NCBI GenBank assembly: GCA_046538735.1
Contig: JBKHII010000001.1
Span: 1 to 64,000, forward strand
Length of the DNA: 64,000 nucleotides
Source of the DNA: SLST01 sp046538735
Lineage (GTDB): Bacteria; Spirochaetota; Spirochaetia; DSM-27196; SLST01
Reading direction: 5' to 3'
This document shows, piece after piece, positions 50,641 through 58,995 of the stretch; positions within the stretch are counted from its first letter, which is position 1, and every line of letters starts with the position of its first letter. The translations under genes were made by a program, and so were the position numbers. The notes under the pieces were generated by a model. That model made no database searches and had not been told where the DNA came from. It saw only the letters and a program-made list of their open reading frames with translations.

Positions 50641-51735
50641 TCACGCAGCCAGCATGTCTCGAAACACCCGTGCGCGCACCGCATTCGTATCGTCTCCGTC
50701 TCCTTCCTGAGCGCGGCTCCGTGCGATGTGACTGTCCTGGTTCATCAGAAGGAGTGTGGTTACAGTCTCAACTGCCACATTCGATACCAGGCCTGCCACA
50801 ATTCCCAGCCGCAGATGACTCACGAGTGAGCGGGCCTCCGCGGCAGACAGAGACCGTGCAAAGCGCAGGATGCCGAATGCCCTATTGGCCGAATCGGCGA
50901 TCTCCTCGCCGCGCGCCGCTTTCAGCTCTTCCCTCGCGGCACGTTCATAATGTACCAACTTGGTAGCGTACTCATCAAGTTTGGAGACAATTGCTTCTTC
51001 ATTACTTCCGAGTGTTCTGCGGTTTCGGAGCACGCAGAGCGATGAACCGGTCACATCGTCCGCAGGACGCTCCTCACCCGCGTGCGAGCCGGCGAACGAC
51101 TCGTCCGAGAAGTACGGAATCAGCTCGTAGCCCGAGTTCTCCATACTCGCGCTCATCATCTCGAGGCGGCCGAGCACGGCGAGCGCAGGCGTATGTACGA
51201 GGACGGATGCGCGCATCGCGGTACCGAGGTTCGTGATCTCGGTCGAGAGGTAGCCCCAGTCCATCGCGACTGCGTAGTTGAGGTGCCGTTCCAGGCTCAC
51301 GTCAACGGCACGCGCCCGCTCGAGCGTGGCGGACAGATCCGACCCCGGCAGGATCGCGGAGATGCGGAGGTGATCCGCCCCACCCACAGCCACGACGAGG
51401 CGCTCGTCGCGTGTGAGCATCAGCCGGGACGGAAGATCCTGCCCCGCGATTGAGCGCTCCTGGAGAAAGCGCCGCTCGCCCGGCGCGAGGAGCGACGGAA
51501 CGAGCTCCAGCGAGTCGGCACCGAACGGCTCCGGGGTGAGCTCGTCGCGAACGGCGGCGATTACCTGCTCGTTGGCGACCTCCGAGTCGCCCTCGGACGC
51601 AGACGACGGATACCGCCGCTCGGAGAGATTGCGAGCGAGACGAATGCGCGACGCGAGTACGACGTCGGCATCCTTTCCCGTTCCGGTGAGCCACTGTGCG
51701 GCGGCAGGCAGTTGCGAGAGCTCAGAGGTCTTCAT
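50641..51735 (-). CDS. mcsB: McsB-like guanidino kinase, probably catalytically degenerate
   Basis: A 364-residue McsB homologue by length, context and motifs such as VVLASRIRLARNL, ASVLVHTPAL and NRRTLGSNEEAIVSKL. In McsB the kinase uses Glu in the NEEDH loop and a Cys in SCPTN. Here those positions read GGADH (118-122) and STEITN (Glu166 replaces the Cys). The loop around the second catalytic Glu also differs (YFSDES). Phosphorylation of arginine is therefore doubtful. It might act as an adaptor or pseudokinase with McsA and ClpC. It overlaps mcsA by 14 nt. Confidence 0.78.
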   Translation of the reverse strand: MKTSELSQLPAAAQWLTGTGKDADVVLASRIRLARNLSERRYPSSASEGDSEVANEQVIAAVRDELTPEPFGADSLELVPSLLAPGERRFLQERSIAGQDLPSRLMLTRDERLVVAVGGADHLRISAILPGSDLSATLERARAVDVSLERHLNYAVAMDWGYLSTEITNLGTAMRASVLVHTPALAVLGRLEMMSASMENSGYELIPYFSDESFAGSHAGEERPADDVTGSSLCVLRNRRTLGSNEEAIVSKLDEYATKLVHYERAAREELKAARGEEIADSANRAFGILRFARSLSAAEARSLVSHLRLGIVAGLVSNVAVETVTTLLLMNQDSHIARSRAQEGDGDDTNAVRARVFRDMLAA

Positions 51736-52219
51736 CGCCGCCCTCCTCGAGGGTCCTCATCCGATCGCGGATGACCGCCGCCGCCTCGTAGTCTTCGTCC
51801 TCGATCGCCTGCGACAGCTTCTCGCGCAGCGATTCTCGATCGAGAAGAAGCCGCTTGAACGATCCGAGACGTGCGGGAAAGCGTCCTACGTGACTCTCGG
51901 TAAGTCCTCGCTGCTCAAGGAGATGCTGGATCCGTGAGCGGAACACGCGATAGCACTCCGCACAGCCGACCTTGCCCGTCTGACGAATCGTACGGAACTT
52001 CGTGCCACACGATGGGCAGTTGCGGGTGCCGGCGTCTCCCACGAGCGATCCCAGCATCTCGCCGACGGTCGGGGCGAAGGCCGGCGACTCTTCCTCAACT
52101 CCGAGCAGCTCCGCGCACCGCGGACACAGCCAGAGCTCGGTGTATTCGGAGCCCATTGTCTGGTATACCTTGATACGTGCGGACGTCTGCCCGCACCCAT
52201 CACAAACCCGGTCGTTCAT
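51722..52219 (-). CDS. mcsA: McsA-like zinc-finger activator
   Basis: A 165-residue McsA. Two zinc modules are seen, CDGCGQ ... CPRC and CPSCGTKF ... CAEC, followed by a C-terminal UVR segment (LREKLSQAIEDEDYEAAAVIR). It normally activates McsB and links to ClpC. It is the first gene of mcsA-mcsB-clpC with no ctsR upstream. No ribosome binding site precedes the ATG; possible -10 hexamers TATAGA and TACTAT are 5 and 8 nt upstream, suggesting a very short leader. Confidence 0.88.
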   Translation of the reverse strand: MNDRVCDGCGQTSARIKVYQTMGSEYTELWLCPRCAELLGVEEESPAFAPTVGEMLGSLVGDAGTRNCPSCGTKFRTIRQTGKVGCAECYRVFRSRIQHLLEQRGLTESHVGRFPARLGSFKRLLLDRESLREKLSQAIEDEDYEAAAVIRDRMRTLEEGGDEDL

Positions 52220-52224
52220 CTGAC

Positions 52225-52233
52225 TCTATAGTA
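52225..52233 (-). promoter_or_regulatory. Candidate mcsA-mcsB-clpC promoter
   Basis: TACTATAGA on the minus strand contains two overlapping -10-like hexamers. It lies immediately after the serS terminator. Confidence 0.35.
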
Positions 52234-52235
52234 GC

Positions 52236-52252
52236 AAAAAGAGCGTCGCTCT
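52236..52252 (-). terminator. Intrinsic terminator after serS
   Basis: On the minus strand AGAGC-gac-GCTCT followed by TTTT. It separates the prfB-lolE-serS direction from the clpC operon. A second T-run further upstream (about 52279-52286) with a CGAGTC/GACTCG pair may add to it. Confidence 0.55.
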
Positions 52253-52333
52253 TCCGCTCAAGTTTGGGCGAGTCACGAAAAAAAGGTGATTCGACTCGTC
52301 GGGCCCGGATATCGCGTTACGGACCGCCGGGGC

Positions 52334-53656
52334 TCACCGGCCCTCCGGAACGATCCGATCCGTTCCGAGCCGCTCCGCGAGCACCTTCGGCAGGAGAATC
52401 GAACCGTCGGCCTGCTGCCCCTGCTCCACGATCGCCGGGAGTATGCGGCTTGTCGCAAGTCCGGATGCGTTGAGCGAGTGTACGAACTCGGTCTGCTTCT
52501 TCCCTTCGCGCCGGAACCGGATGTTGCCGCGCCTGGCCTGGTAGTCGTGCGCGTTCGAGGCGGAGCTCACTTCCTTGTACTCGGCCATGCTCGGGATCCA
52601 CACCTCGATGTCGTAGGTTTTCGCCATGGACGCCGAGGCGTCGCGCGCGGCGAGCTTGGTCACCTGGTAGTGGAGCTCGAGACCCTGGACGAGCGCTTCC
52701 GCCTTCGCGAGCAGCTCCTCGAGCGCCGTGTCCGAGTGCTCGGGTGCCGTGAACTGGAACATCTCGACCTTGTTGAACTGGTGGCCGCGGATCATGCCTC
52801 GCTCCTGCGCGCGATAGCTCCCGGCCTCCTTGCGGTAGCAAGGAGTGTAGGCGAAGTACTTCCGAGGCAGATCCTCCTCGGCGAGGATCTCGTCCCGGTG
52901 GTAGTTGATGAGCGCCGTCTCCGCCGTGGGCAGGATGAAGTGGGTGAAGCCCGGCCGGCGCTTGGCCGCGTCCGCCTCGCCCTGGCCCACCGGTTCGCCC
53001 ACGAGCTGAAAGACGTCGTCCTGGAACTTGGGAAACTGCCCGGCGGTGAACCCGCACTGGTAGTTGAGGAGGTGCGGCGGGAGGACGAACTCGTACCCGT
53101 CCGCGAGGTGGGTATCAACGAAGTAGTTCAGCAGCGCCCATTCGAGCCGCGCCCCTGTCCCACGGTAGAGCCAGAAGCCGTTACCGCCCATCTTCACACC
53201 GCGCTCGTAGTCCACGAGCCCGAGCGACGTGACGAGATCCACGTGGTCTTTCGGTTGGAAGTCGAACTCGGGCTTGGATCCCCAGACGCGGAGGACGACG
53301 TTCGCCTCCTTCCCACCGGCCGGAACGTCGTCCGCCGGGAGGTTCGGAAGCCGCGCGAGCTCGTCCCGGATCGCCTCGTCGAGCTCGCGGAGCTCCTGAT
53401 CCATCGCCTTGACCCGCGAAGAGACCTCCTTCATCTCGGCGAGAAGATCGTCCACCGGCTCCCCCGCCTTCTTGAGCCGGGGAATCTCGGACGACACCTG
53501 GTTTCGCCGCGCTTTCAGCTCCTCGGCCTCGCCGATGAGCTCGCGCCGTTTCGCGTCGCGTTCGAGCAGCGACGACAGGTCAACGTTGTCCATACGCTTG
53601 CCGAGCGCCGCCTCAACGGCTTCGCGGTTGTTCCGAATCAGTCCCAGATCTAGCAT
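52334..53656 (-). CDS. serS: Seryl-tRNA synthetase
   Basis: A 440-residue class II synthetase. The N-terminal coiled coil (LDLGLIRNNREAVEAALGKRM onwards) binds tRNA-Ser. Motif 2 is in YRKEAGSYRAQERGMIRGHQFN, with GFTHFILPTAETAL and motif 3 near the C-terminus (SSASNAHDYQARRGNIRFR). The ATG at complement 53654-53656 has AGGAGAG 5 nt before it. A possible promoter TAGACG-17-TACCCT lies between it and lolE. Confidence 0.93.
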   Translation of the reverse strand: MLDLGLIRNNREAVEAALGKRMDNVDLSSLLERDAKRRELIGEAEELKARRNQVSSEIPRLKKAGEPVDDLLAEMKEVSSRVKAMDQELRELDEAIRDELARLPNLPADDVPAGGKEANVVLRVWGSKPEFDFQPKDHVDLVTSLGLVDYERGVKMGGNGFWLYRGTGARLEWALLNYFVDTHLADGYEFVLPPHLLNYQCGFTAGQFPKFQDDVFQLVGEPVGQGEADAAKRRPGFTHFILPTAETALINYHRDEILAEEDLPRKYFAYTPCYRKEAGSYRAQERGMIRGHQFNKVEMFQFTAPEHSDTALEELLAKAEALVQGLELHYQVTKLAARDASASMAKTYDIEVWIPSMAEYKEVSSASNAHDYQARRGNIRFRREGKKQTEFVHSLNASGLATSRILPAIVEQGQQADGSILLPKVLAERLGTDRIVPEGR

Positions 53657-53714
53657 GGTCTCTCCTGGATTGCGCGAAGGGTACCGCAAGGAGGCGCGAT
53701 CGTCTACCGCGCGG

Positions 53715-55067
53715 TCAGTGCTTGCGGAGCACCTCGAGGGGGCGGATTCGACCGGCACGCCGCGCCGGAAACCACGCCGCGACGGTTGCGAGCAGCAGGG
53801 TCAGGCAGGTGACGAGCAGGAGGTCGGGATACCTGATCGTGATCGGTATCTCCTGAAGGTAGTACTCGCCCGAGAGCAGCTCGATCGGCGCGAGATCGAC
53901 CGGCGAGAAGAGCCCGGCGATCGCGTCGACCGTCCAGACGCCCGCGTTGATCGTCCATTCGACCGCCGCGAGGATCTCGTTGATGTTCACCGCGAACAGC
54001 AATCCCACGGCGATCCCGACGAAGGCACCCATCGCACCGAGCACGAACCCGGCGACCACGAAGGCGCGGACCACGCCGCCGGGAGACGCGCCGTAGCTCT
54101 TGATGACGGCGATCTCCTCCTGCTTCTCCAGGACGAGCATGACGAGCGTGGACGAGATATTCACCGCGGCGACGATCACGATGAGCACCATGATGAACAC
54201 GAGGAGGTCCTTCGTGGTCTTGAAGCTCATGTACTTCGCGCGCTCGCTCTCGAACCACGTGGCCACCCGAAACCGGGGGCCGAGCTCGATTCGTATCGCG
54301 TCCACGAGTCGGGCGGCGCGTGAGGCCGCGTCCCGCGAAGGCGGGCGGAAGAGCGGGTTCGAGATCGCGAGCGGATCGTCGATCTTCACGCCCAGAAGGA
54401 GCTCCGAGGTCTGCTCGGGTAGCATGCGCGCGCCCTGTTCGTACGGGAGGAAAACCCAGAGTCGGTCCAGATCTGCGTAGCCGCTCGAGAGGATCCCGCG
54501 GACGGTGAACGAGCGGGTTCGCGGGAGCACGCGGCCGCCGGAGAGCGATCGAGCGGTGAGGATGCGCACCTCGTCGCCAACGCGGGCGCCGAGCTCGCGG
54601 GCGACGTACTCGCCGAGCAGGATGCCGTCCGGATCGAGCCGCCACTCGCCCTCCCGAAACTCCAGGAGCTCGTTGAGCGCGGGATCGCTCGCCCACAAAT
54701 CGGGCTCAACCGCGCGGATCGTGACGGCGGTACGCTCCGTCCCCACGGCCGCGAGTCCGAGCCCCCGTCGCTCGCGCGTCACGAGCGTGACGCCGGAGAG
54801 GCCGGAGACCGCATCGGCGGAGCGCGAGAGGTCGCGCGCACCAAGCTCCTCCCGAGCGATCGCCTGCACGTGGTAGGAGCCGGCCTCGATGAACCGCTCG
54901 GTGATGCCCGCGATCATGCCGTCCGCGACCTGTAGCACGACGACGAGCGGGATCAGGCTCAGCCCCACGCCGATGATGCCTCCGCGCATCCGCCGCGACA
55001 CACGCCGCGTGCGGTCGGCGCCGAAGAGGAAACGAACGGCAAGGAGCAGGCTCGCAGAGAGGCTCAT
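53715..55067 (-). CDS. lolE: Lipoprotein-releasing ABC permease (LolE type)
   Basis: A 450-residue FtsX-like permease with one N-terminal and three C-terminal membrane helices and a large periplasmic domain between. The C-terminal half shows the FtsX core (VIKSYGASPGGVVRAFVVAGFVLG) and the paired end FPARRAGRIRPLEVLRKH. It is the third of the lol genes and overlaps lolD by 4 nt. With LolC and LolD it should lift lipoproteins out of the inner membrane. Confidence 0.85.
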   Translation of the reverse strand: MSLSASLLLAVRFLFGADRTRRVSRRMRGGIIGVGLSLIPLVVVLQVADGMIAGITERFIEAGSYHVQAIAREELGARDLSRSADAVSGLSGVTLVTRERRGLGLAAVGTERTAVTIRAVEPDLWASDPALNELLEFREGEWRLDPDGILLGEYVARELGARVGDEVRILTARSLSGGRVLPRTRSFTVRGILSSGYADLDRLWVFLPYEQGARMLPEQTSELLLGVKIDDPLAISNPLFRPPSRDAASRAARLVDAIRIELGPRFRVATWFESERAKYMSFKTTKDLLVFIMVLIVIVAAVNISSTLVMLVLEKQEEIAVIKSYGASPGGVVRAFVVAGFVLGAMGAFVGIAVGLLFAVNINEILAAVEWTINAGVWTVDAIAGLFSPVDLAPIELLSGEYYLQEIPITIRYPDLLLVTCLTLLLATVAAWFPARRAGRIRPLEVLRKH

Positions 55068-55741
55068 AGGTCCACGAGCTCTCCCCGCTCGAGCCGCAGC
55101 CGCCGCTCGCCGAGCCGCGCGAGCCGCTCGTCGTGCGTGACGATCACGAGCGTGGTCGTGTGCGAGCGCACGAGCTCGAGAAGAATCGCCTCCACTCTCG
55201 CGCTGTTTTCCGCGTCCAGGTTTCCGGTCGGCTCGTCCGCGAGCAGCAGCGGCGGCTCGTTGATGAGCGCGCGGGCGAGCGCAGCCCGCTGACGTTCGCC
55301 ACCGGACAGCTGCGACGGATAGTGGTCGAGCCGGTCGGCGAGACCGACCTCATCAAGGAGATCGCGTGCGCGAGCAGTCGCGTCCGATCGAGTTGCCCCG
55401 AGCATGAACGCCGGCAGCATCACGTTCTCGAGCGCGGTGAAGTCCTTGAGCAGGTAGTGGAACTGGAACACGAACCCCAGGCTGCGCGCGCGGTACTCGG
55501 TGAGCTCGGCCTCGGCGAGCGCGTGCACCTCGAAGCCGCACGCGGTGATCGCCCCGGATGTGGGCCGGTCGAGCCCGCCGACCAGATTGAGCAGCGTGCT
55601 CTTCCCGCTGCCCGATGCGCCGCTGATCGAAACGATCTCGCCCTCCGCGAGATCGAGGTCGATCCCGTTCAGTACGGTCAACGTGGACTCGCCGCTCTCG
55701 AATACCTTGCTCACGCCGGATAGACTCACAATGCTCATCAC
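55064..55741 (-). CDS. lolD: Lipoprotein-releasing ABC ATPase LolD
   Basis: A 225-residue ATPase of the MacB/LolD type. Walker A is GASGSGKST, the signature is QLSGGERQRAALARAL and Walker B PPLLLADEPTGNLD. GFVFQFHYLLKDFTALENV is typical of LolD. Two starts, GTG and ATG, are adjacent; GAGG is 5 nt before the GTG. It overlaps both lolC and lolE, so the transporter is made from one message. Confidence 0.92.
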   Translation of the reverse strand: MMSIVSLSGVSKVFESGESTLTVLNGIDLDLAEGEIVSISGASGSGKSTLLNLVGGLDRPTSGAITACGFEVHALAEAELTEYRARSLGFVFQFHYLLKDFTALENVMLPAFMLGATRSDATARARDLLDEVGLADRLDHYPSQLSGGERQRAALARALINEPPLLLADEPTGNLDAENSARVEAILLELVRSHTTTLVIVTHDERLARLGERRLRLERGELVDL

Positions 55742-57096
55742 TCATACCTCAATACGGACGCGGGGGCGATCGCGCTCACGCGCCGCGACGCGATGTAGGC
55801 GGCGACGGTCGCCGAGACGACGGCGAACGCGACGATGGAAGCGACCTCGGCCGGGACCACGATCGCCGGGACCTCGTCGATGTAGAAGTAGGCAGGGCTG
55901 AAGATCGAGAAGGTGTCGGGGGCGTCGCCCGCGCCGCGCGCGAACAACCGGGCGATCCAGTTCGCTACGGAAGCGAGCGCGTTGATCACGAGCTCGGCGG
56001 CTCGAAAGAGGCCGTTGATGTTGGACGCGACGAGGATTCCAAGCACCATGCCCACGCCGCCTCCGGCGAGCCCGATCCAGAGTCCTTCGAGCACGAAGAC
56101 GAGCTGCAACGGCAACGGCGGCGCACCGATCGCCTTCAGCACGCCGATCTCCTCGGTCCGTTCCACGACGCTTCGCCGCAACGACTGGTAGATATTGACC
56201 GCCACGACGACGAAGATCAGCCCGATCAGCACCATCATCAGCACCTTCTCGAGCCGCAACGCTCCAAAGATCGCGCGGTTGTAGTCGCGCCACGATTCGA
56301 CCACGATCTCATGAGACAGGCCGACGTTCGACTCCCCGGCTTCGCCGTTCCGCCCATCCGGAGCACGCGCCTCGATCCGCCTCATCGCGGCACGGTCGCC
56401 GAAACGGTCGTGCAGCTTCACACCCACGCGCTCCGGGCCGTCTATGCCGAGCGCGGCCGCACCGGGCCCCAACCCCACGAAACCCCAACCGGCGTCGTAC
56501 TCGAGAAACCCGCTGCGGAAAATGCCCACGAGCTCGAGCTCCGTCGTCTCCGCTCCGCCGGCTACGAGCGCGCCGCTGAACCCGACGATCTCCACCACGT
56601 CGCCCACGCGCGCGCCCATCCTCCGCGCGAGCTCCCGGCCGAGCACGACCCCCGTTCCTCCGAGATCCCAGCTCCCGGAGACGATCTCAAGATTCTCGGC
56701 GAAGCGTTGGTCGAGCGACGGAAGATCACGCGGAACCACGCGCAGCAGCACCGCCAGCGGATCCGGAAAGTAACCGTACGCGAGCCCGTAGGTCTCGGCG
56801 TACGGGACCGCGGCGCGCACGCCGCGCACGCCGGAGATCGACTCGGCGAGCTCCCCCACGGTTGCGGCATCGCCGTCGGACTCCGGCACGCTCACCTGGA
56901 GATGAAAGCTTCCGACTTCCAGGATGTCCTCGATCGTCCCGAACTGAAATCCGTTCATCACGGCGAGCACAGCGATGAGCGTCATCACTCCGGCGGCGAT
57001 GCCGAGGACCGAGAGGATGCCCGCGGTGTGCCCCTTCTCCCGGCGCTTCGTCCGGAAGTGACGCGCGGAAACGAAGAGGATCCAGCGCGACTTCAC
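55738..57096 (-). CDS. lolC: Lipoprotein-releasing ABC permease (LolC type)
   Basis: A 452-residue permease related to the LolE-type protein downstream. One N-terminal helix, a periplasmic domain and three C-terminal helices are visible; the FtsX core is EIGVLKAIGAPPLPLQLVFVLEG. The GTG start overlaps the stop codon of the upstream repeat protein. With LolD and LolE it forms the inner-membrane release machine. In a spirochaete the outer-membrane delivery partners would be encoded elsewhere. Confidence 0.85.
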   Translation of the reverse strand: MKSRWILFVSARHFRTKRREKGHTAGILSVLGIAAGVMTLIAVLAVMNGFQFGTIEDILEVGSFHLQVSVPESDGDAATVGELAESISGVRGVRAAVPYAETYGLAYGYFPDPLAVLLRVVPRDLPSLDQRFAENLEIVSGSWDLGGTGVVLGRELARRMGARVGDVVEIVGFSGALVAGGAETTELELVGIFRSGFLEYDAGWGFVGLGPGAAALGIDGPERVGVKLHDRFGDRAAMRRIEARAPDGRNGEAGESNVGLSHEIVVESWRDYNRAIFGALRLEKVLMMVLIGLIFVVVAVNIYQSLRRSVVERTEEIGVLKAIGAPPLPLQLVFVLEGLWIGLAGGGVGMVLGILVASNINGLFRAAELVINALASVANWIARLFARGAGDAPDTFSIFSPAYFYIDEVPAIVVPAEVASIVAFAVVSATVAAYIASRRVSAIAPASVLRYE

Positions 57097-58097
57097 TCGG
57101 AGGCCTCCGTTCGTTCAAAGGTCCGCGTTCGAACGACCTCGCCGTCGCGCAGAATCTCCTCGAGCACGCGTTCCTCGCCCTGGTAGAAGACGCGCAGCAC
57201 GGGCTCGCCGCCGCGAAAGAGCGTCTCGAGACGCGAGTATCCGTCCACCGCGTAGTCGGTGCGTCTCACGAGATCTCCGTTCTCGAGGTACCGCTCTACC
57301 ACAACCTCTTCCGCCTCGTACTCGTATCGCCACACACGAAGGATATCGCCGCGCTGCTCGCGCTCCTCCACGAGCACGCCGTCCTCGAATACGCGGGTGC
57401 GATCGGACTCGACCACTCCCTCGCGCGAGGTCGCCGTCCCCTCGAGACGTCCGTCCTCGTCGTATCGCTGCACAGTCTCGATGCCGTCCGCGACGAGCAC
57501 GATGCGCCTGAGCGCGTCCCCGGCGGTGTCTCCCCAGTACTCGCGGGACTCCCGCTCGGCGACGTCATCGTTCTCCCACCGCGTCCGACTCTCGATCCGC
57601 CCGAGCTCGTCGTACTCGATCACCTCGTAGCCGTCGTCGGTATCCACCCACTCCTCGGCAAGCCGACCGTCACGGTACCGGTACTCCACGTTGGAGTCGG
57701 ACTCGCTCACGACGCGCACGCGCCGCAACGATCCGTCACGCCAGTAGCGATAGTGCTCGGTCGAGACAACCTCGTCGCCGCGCGAGATGCGCCGCGCGAC
57801 GAGCATCCCGTCCGCGAACTCGAGCTCGCGTCGCTCCACGACCTCGTCCTCGCGGTAGAGCGTCCTCACCTCGGTATCGTCCTCCCGGTCGATGCGGAGG
57901 ACGTACTCGTGCGCCTCGCGCTCGGACTCCTCGATCCGGTCGCCGAGCTCACCGTGCTCGTCCGAGGCGTACCACTGCGCCGCGGCCGGTGCGATGACGG
58001 TCGTGAACAGCACGGCGCACGCGGCGAGCACCGTCCCACGGCGAGACCGCGGCGAGCACGCGGAGGAGCTGCGATCGAAGCGACGTATCCGGGTCAT
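57093..58097 (-). CDS. Exported repeat-rich protein between ftsY and lolC
   Basis: A 334-residue protein with a twin-basic N-terminus and an export signal ending near AAAQWYASDE. The mature part is a series of short acidic/aromatic beta hairpins (HYRYWRDGSLRRVRV, YRYRDGRLAEEWVD, YDELGRIESRTRW, YDEDGRLEGTATS), like YD or MORN-type repeats. The role is unknown. The start shares ATGA with the ftsY stop and the end shares GTGA with lolC, so it is strictly within the operon and may assist lipoprotein transport. Confidence 0.75.
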   Translation of the reverse strand: MTRIRRFDRSSSACSPRSRRGTVLAACAVLFTTVIAPAAAQWYASDEHGELGDRIEESEREAHEYVLRIDREDDTEVRTLYREDEVVERRELEFADGMLVARRISRGDEVVSTEHYRYWRDGSLRRVRVVSESDSNVEYRYRDGRLAEEWVDTDDGYEVIEYDELGRIESRTRWENDDVAERESREYWGDTAGDALRRIVLVADGIETVQRYDEDGRLEGTATSREGVVESDRTRVFEDGVLVEEREQRGDILRVWRYEYEAEEVVVERYLENGDLVRRTDYAVDGYSRLETLFRGGEPVLRVFYQGEERVLEEILRDGEVVRTRTFERTEASE

Positions 58098-58972
58098 GCG
58101 AGGTCGAGAAGCTCCTTCACGTAGGCGTCGCGGTCGAACGGGCGCAGGTCGGTGTACTTCTCGCCGGTACCCACGAAGGCCGCGGCGAGGCCGAGCCTGC
58201 GCGAGATCGGTACGAGGATGCCGCCCTTCGCGGTGGAGTCGTACTTCGCGAGCACGATCCCGTCGATCGGGACGGCCTCGCTGAATACCTCGGCCTGCTG
58301 GAGTCCGTTCTGACCGGTCGTGGCGTCGATGACGAGCAGGCGGCGGTATGAAGCCTCCGGCGCCCGGGTGCTCACGACGCGGTCGATCTTGGAGAGCTCC
58401 TGGACGAGGTTCTTCTTCGTGTGCATCCGGCCCGCCGTGTCCGCGAGCACGAGGCGGTCGCCGTTGTGACGCGCGCTCTCGATCGCGTCGTAGATCACCG
58501 CACCCGAGTCCGCACCGGGTCCCTGTTTCACGATGCGTACGCCGAGCCGCTCGGCGTGAATCGAAAGCTGCTCCACCGCCGCGGCTCGAAACGTGTCGCC
58601 GGCGGCGAGGCAGATCCCGGAAGCCTGCCCGGTCTCGCGGAAATGGCTCGCGAGCTTCGCGATCGTCGTGGTCTTACCCACGCCGTTCACCCCGAGCACG
58701 AGCACGACGTTGAGCGCGTTCGGATCGAGCGTGAACTCGGTCTCCTGCACGACCGACGCAAGGTCGCGCTGCAGCAGCTCGAGGAGCTCCTCGCGCGACC
58801 GCGCGCGCTCCTTGCGACTCGTCTCGCGGAGGTGTTCCACGATCTCCATCGCCGTGCGCGCGCCGATATCGGCCTCGATCAATGTGTCCTCGAGCTCCTC
58901 GAACGACTCTTCCGACCCGAAGCCGCCGCCGAACAGCGCGCGCAGCCGTGCGCCAAGTCCCTTCTTCTTCAT
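58094..58972 (-). CDS. ftsY: Signal recognition particle receptor FtsY
   Basis: A 292-residue SRP GTPase lacking a long acidic N-terminal domain. The NG domain has GVNGVGKTTTIAKLA (G1), AAGDTFRAAAVEQL, ADTAGRMHTKKNLVQEL (G3) and AKYDSTAKGG (G4, normally TKLDGTAKGG). It receives SRP-ribosome complexes at the membrane. GGACGGG precedes the ATG. It overlaps the repeat protein by 4 nt. Confidence 0.93.
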   Translation of the reverse strand: MKKKGLGARLRALFGGGFGSEESFEELEDTLIEADIGARTAMEIVEHLRETSRKERARSREELLELLQRDLASVVQETEFTLDPNALNVVLVLGVNGVGKTTTIAKLASHFRETGQASGICLAAGDTFRAAAVEQLSIHAERLGVRIVKQGPGADSGAVIYDAIESARHNGDRLVLADTAGRMHTKKNLVQELSKIDRVVSTRAPEASYRRLLVIDATTGQNGLQQAEVFSEAVPIDGIVLAKYDSTAKGGILVPISRRLGLAAAFVGTGEKYTDLRPFDRDAYVKELLDLA

Positions 58973-58995
58973 ACCCGTCCTTTTCGATGGTCAAG

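Noticed and set aside
52261..52310. Long A/T-run with CGAGTC/GACTCG as a main terminator for serS
   Set aside because: The stem has a bulge and encloses the T-run instead of preceding it; the AGAGC/GCTCT hairpin with T4 at 52236-52252 is a better candidate.
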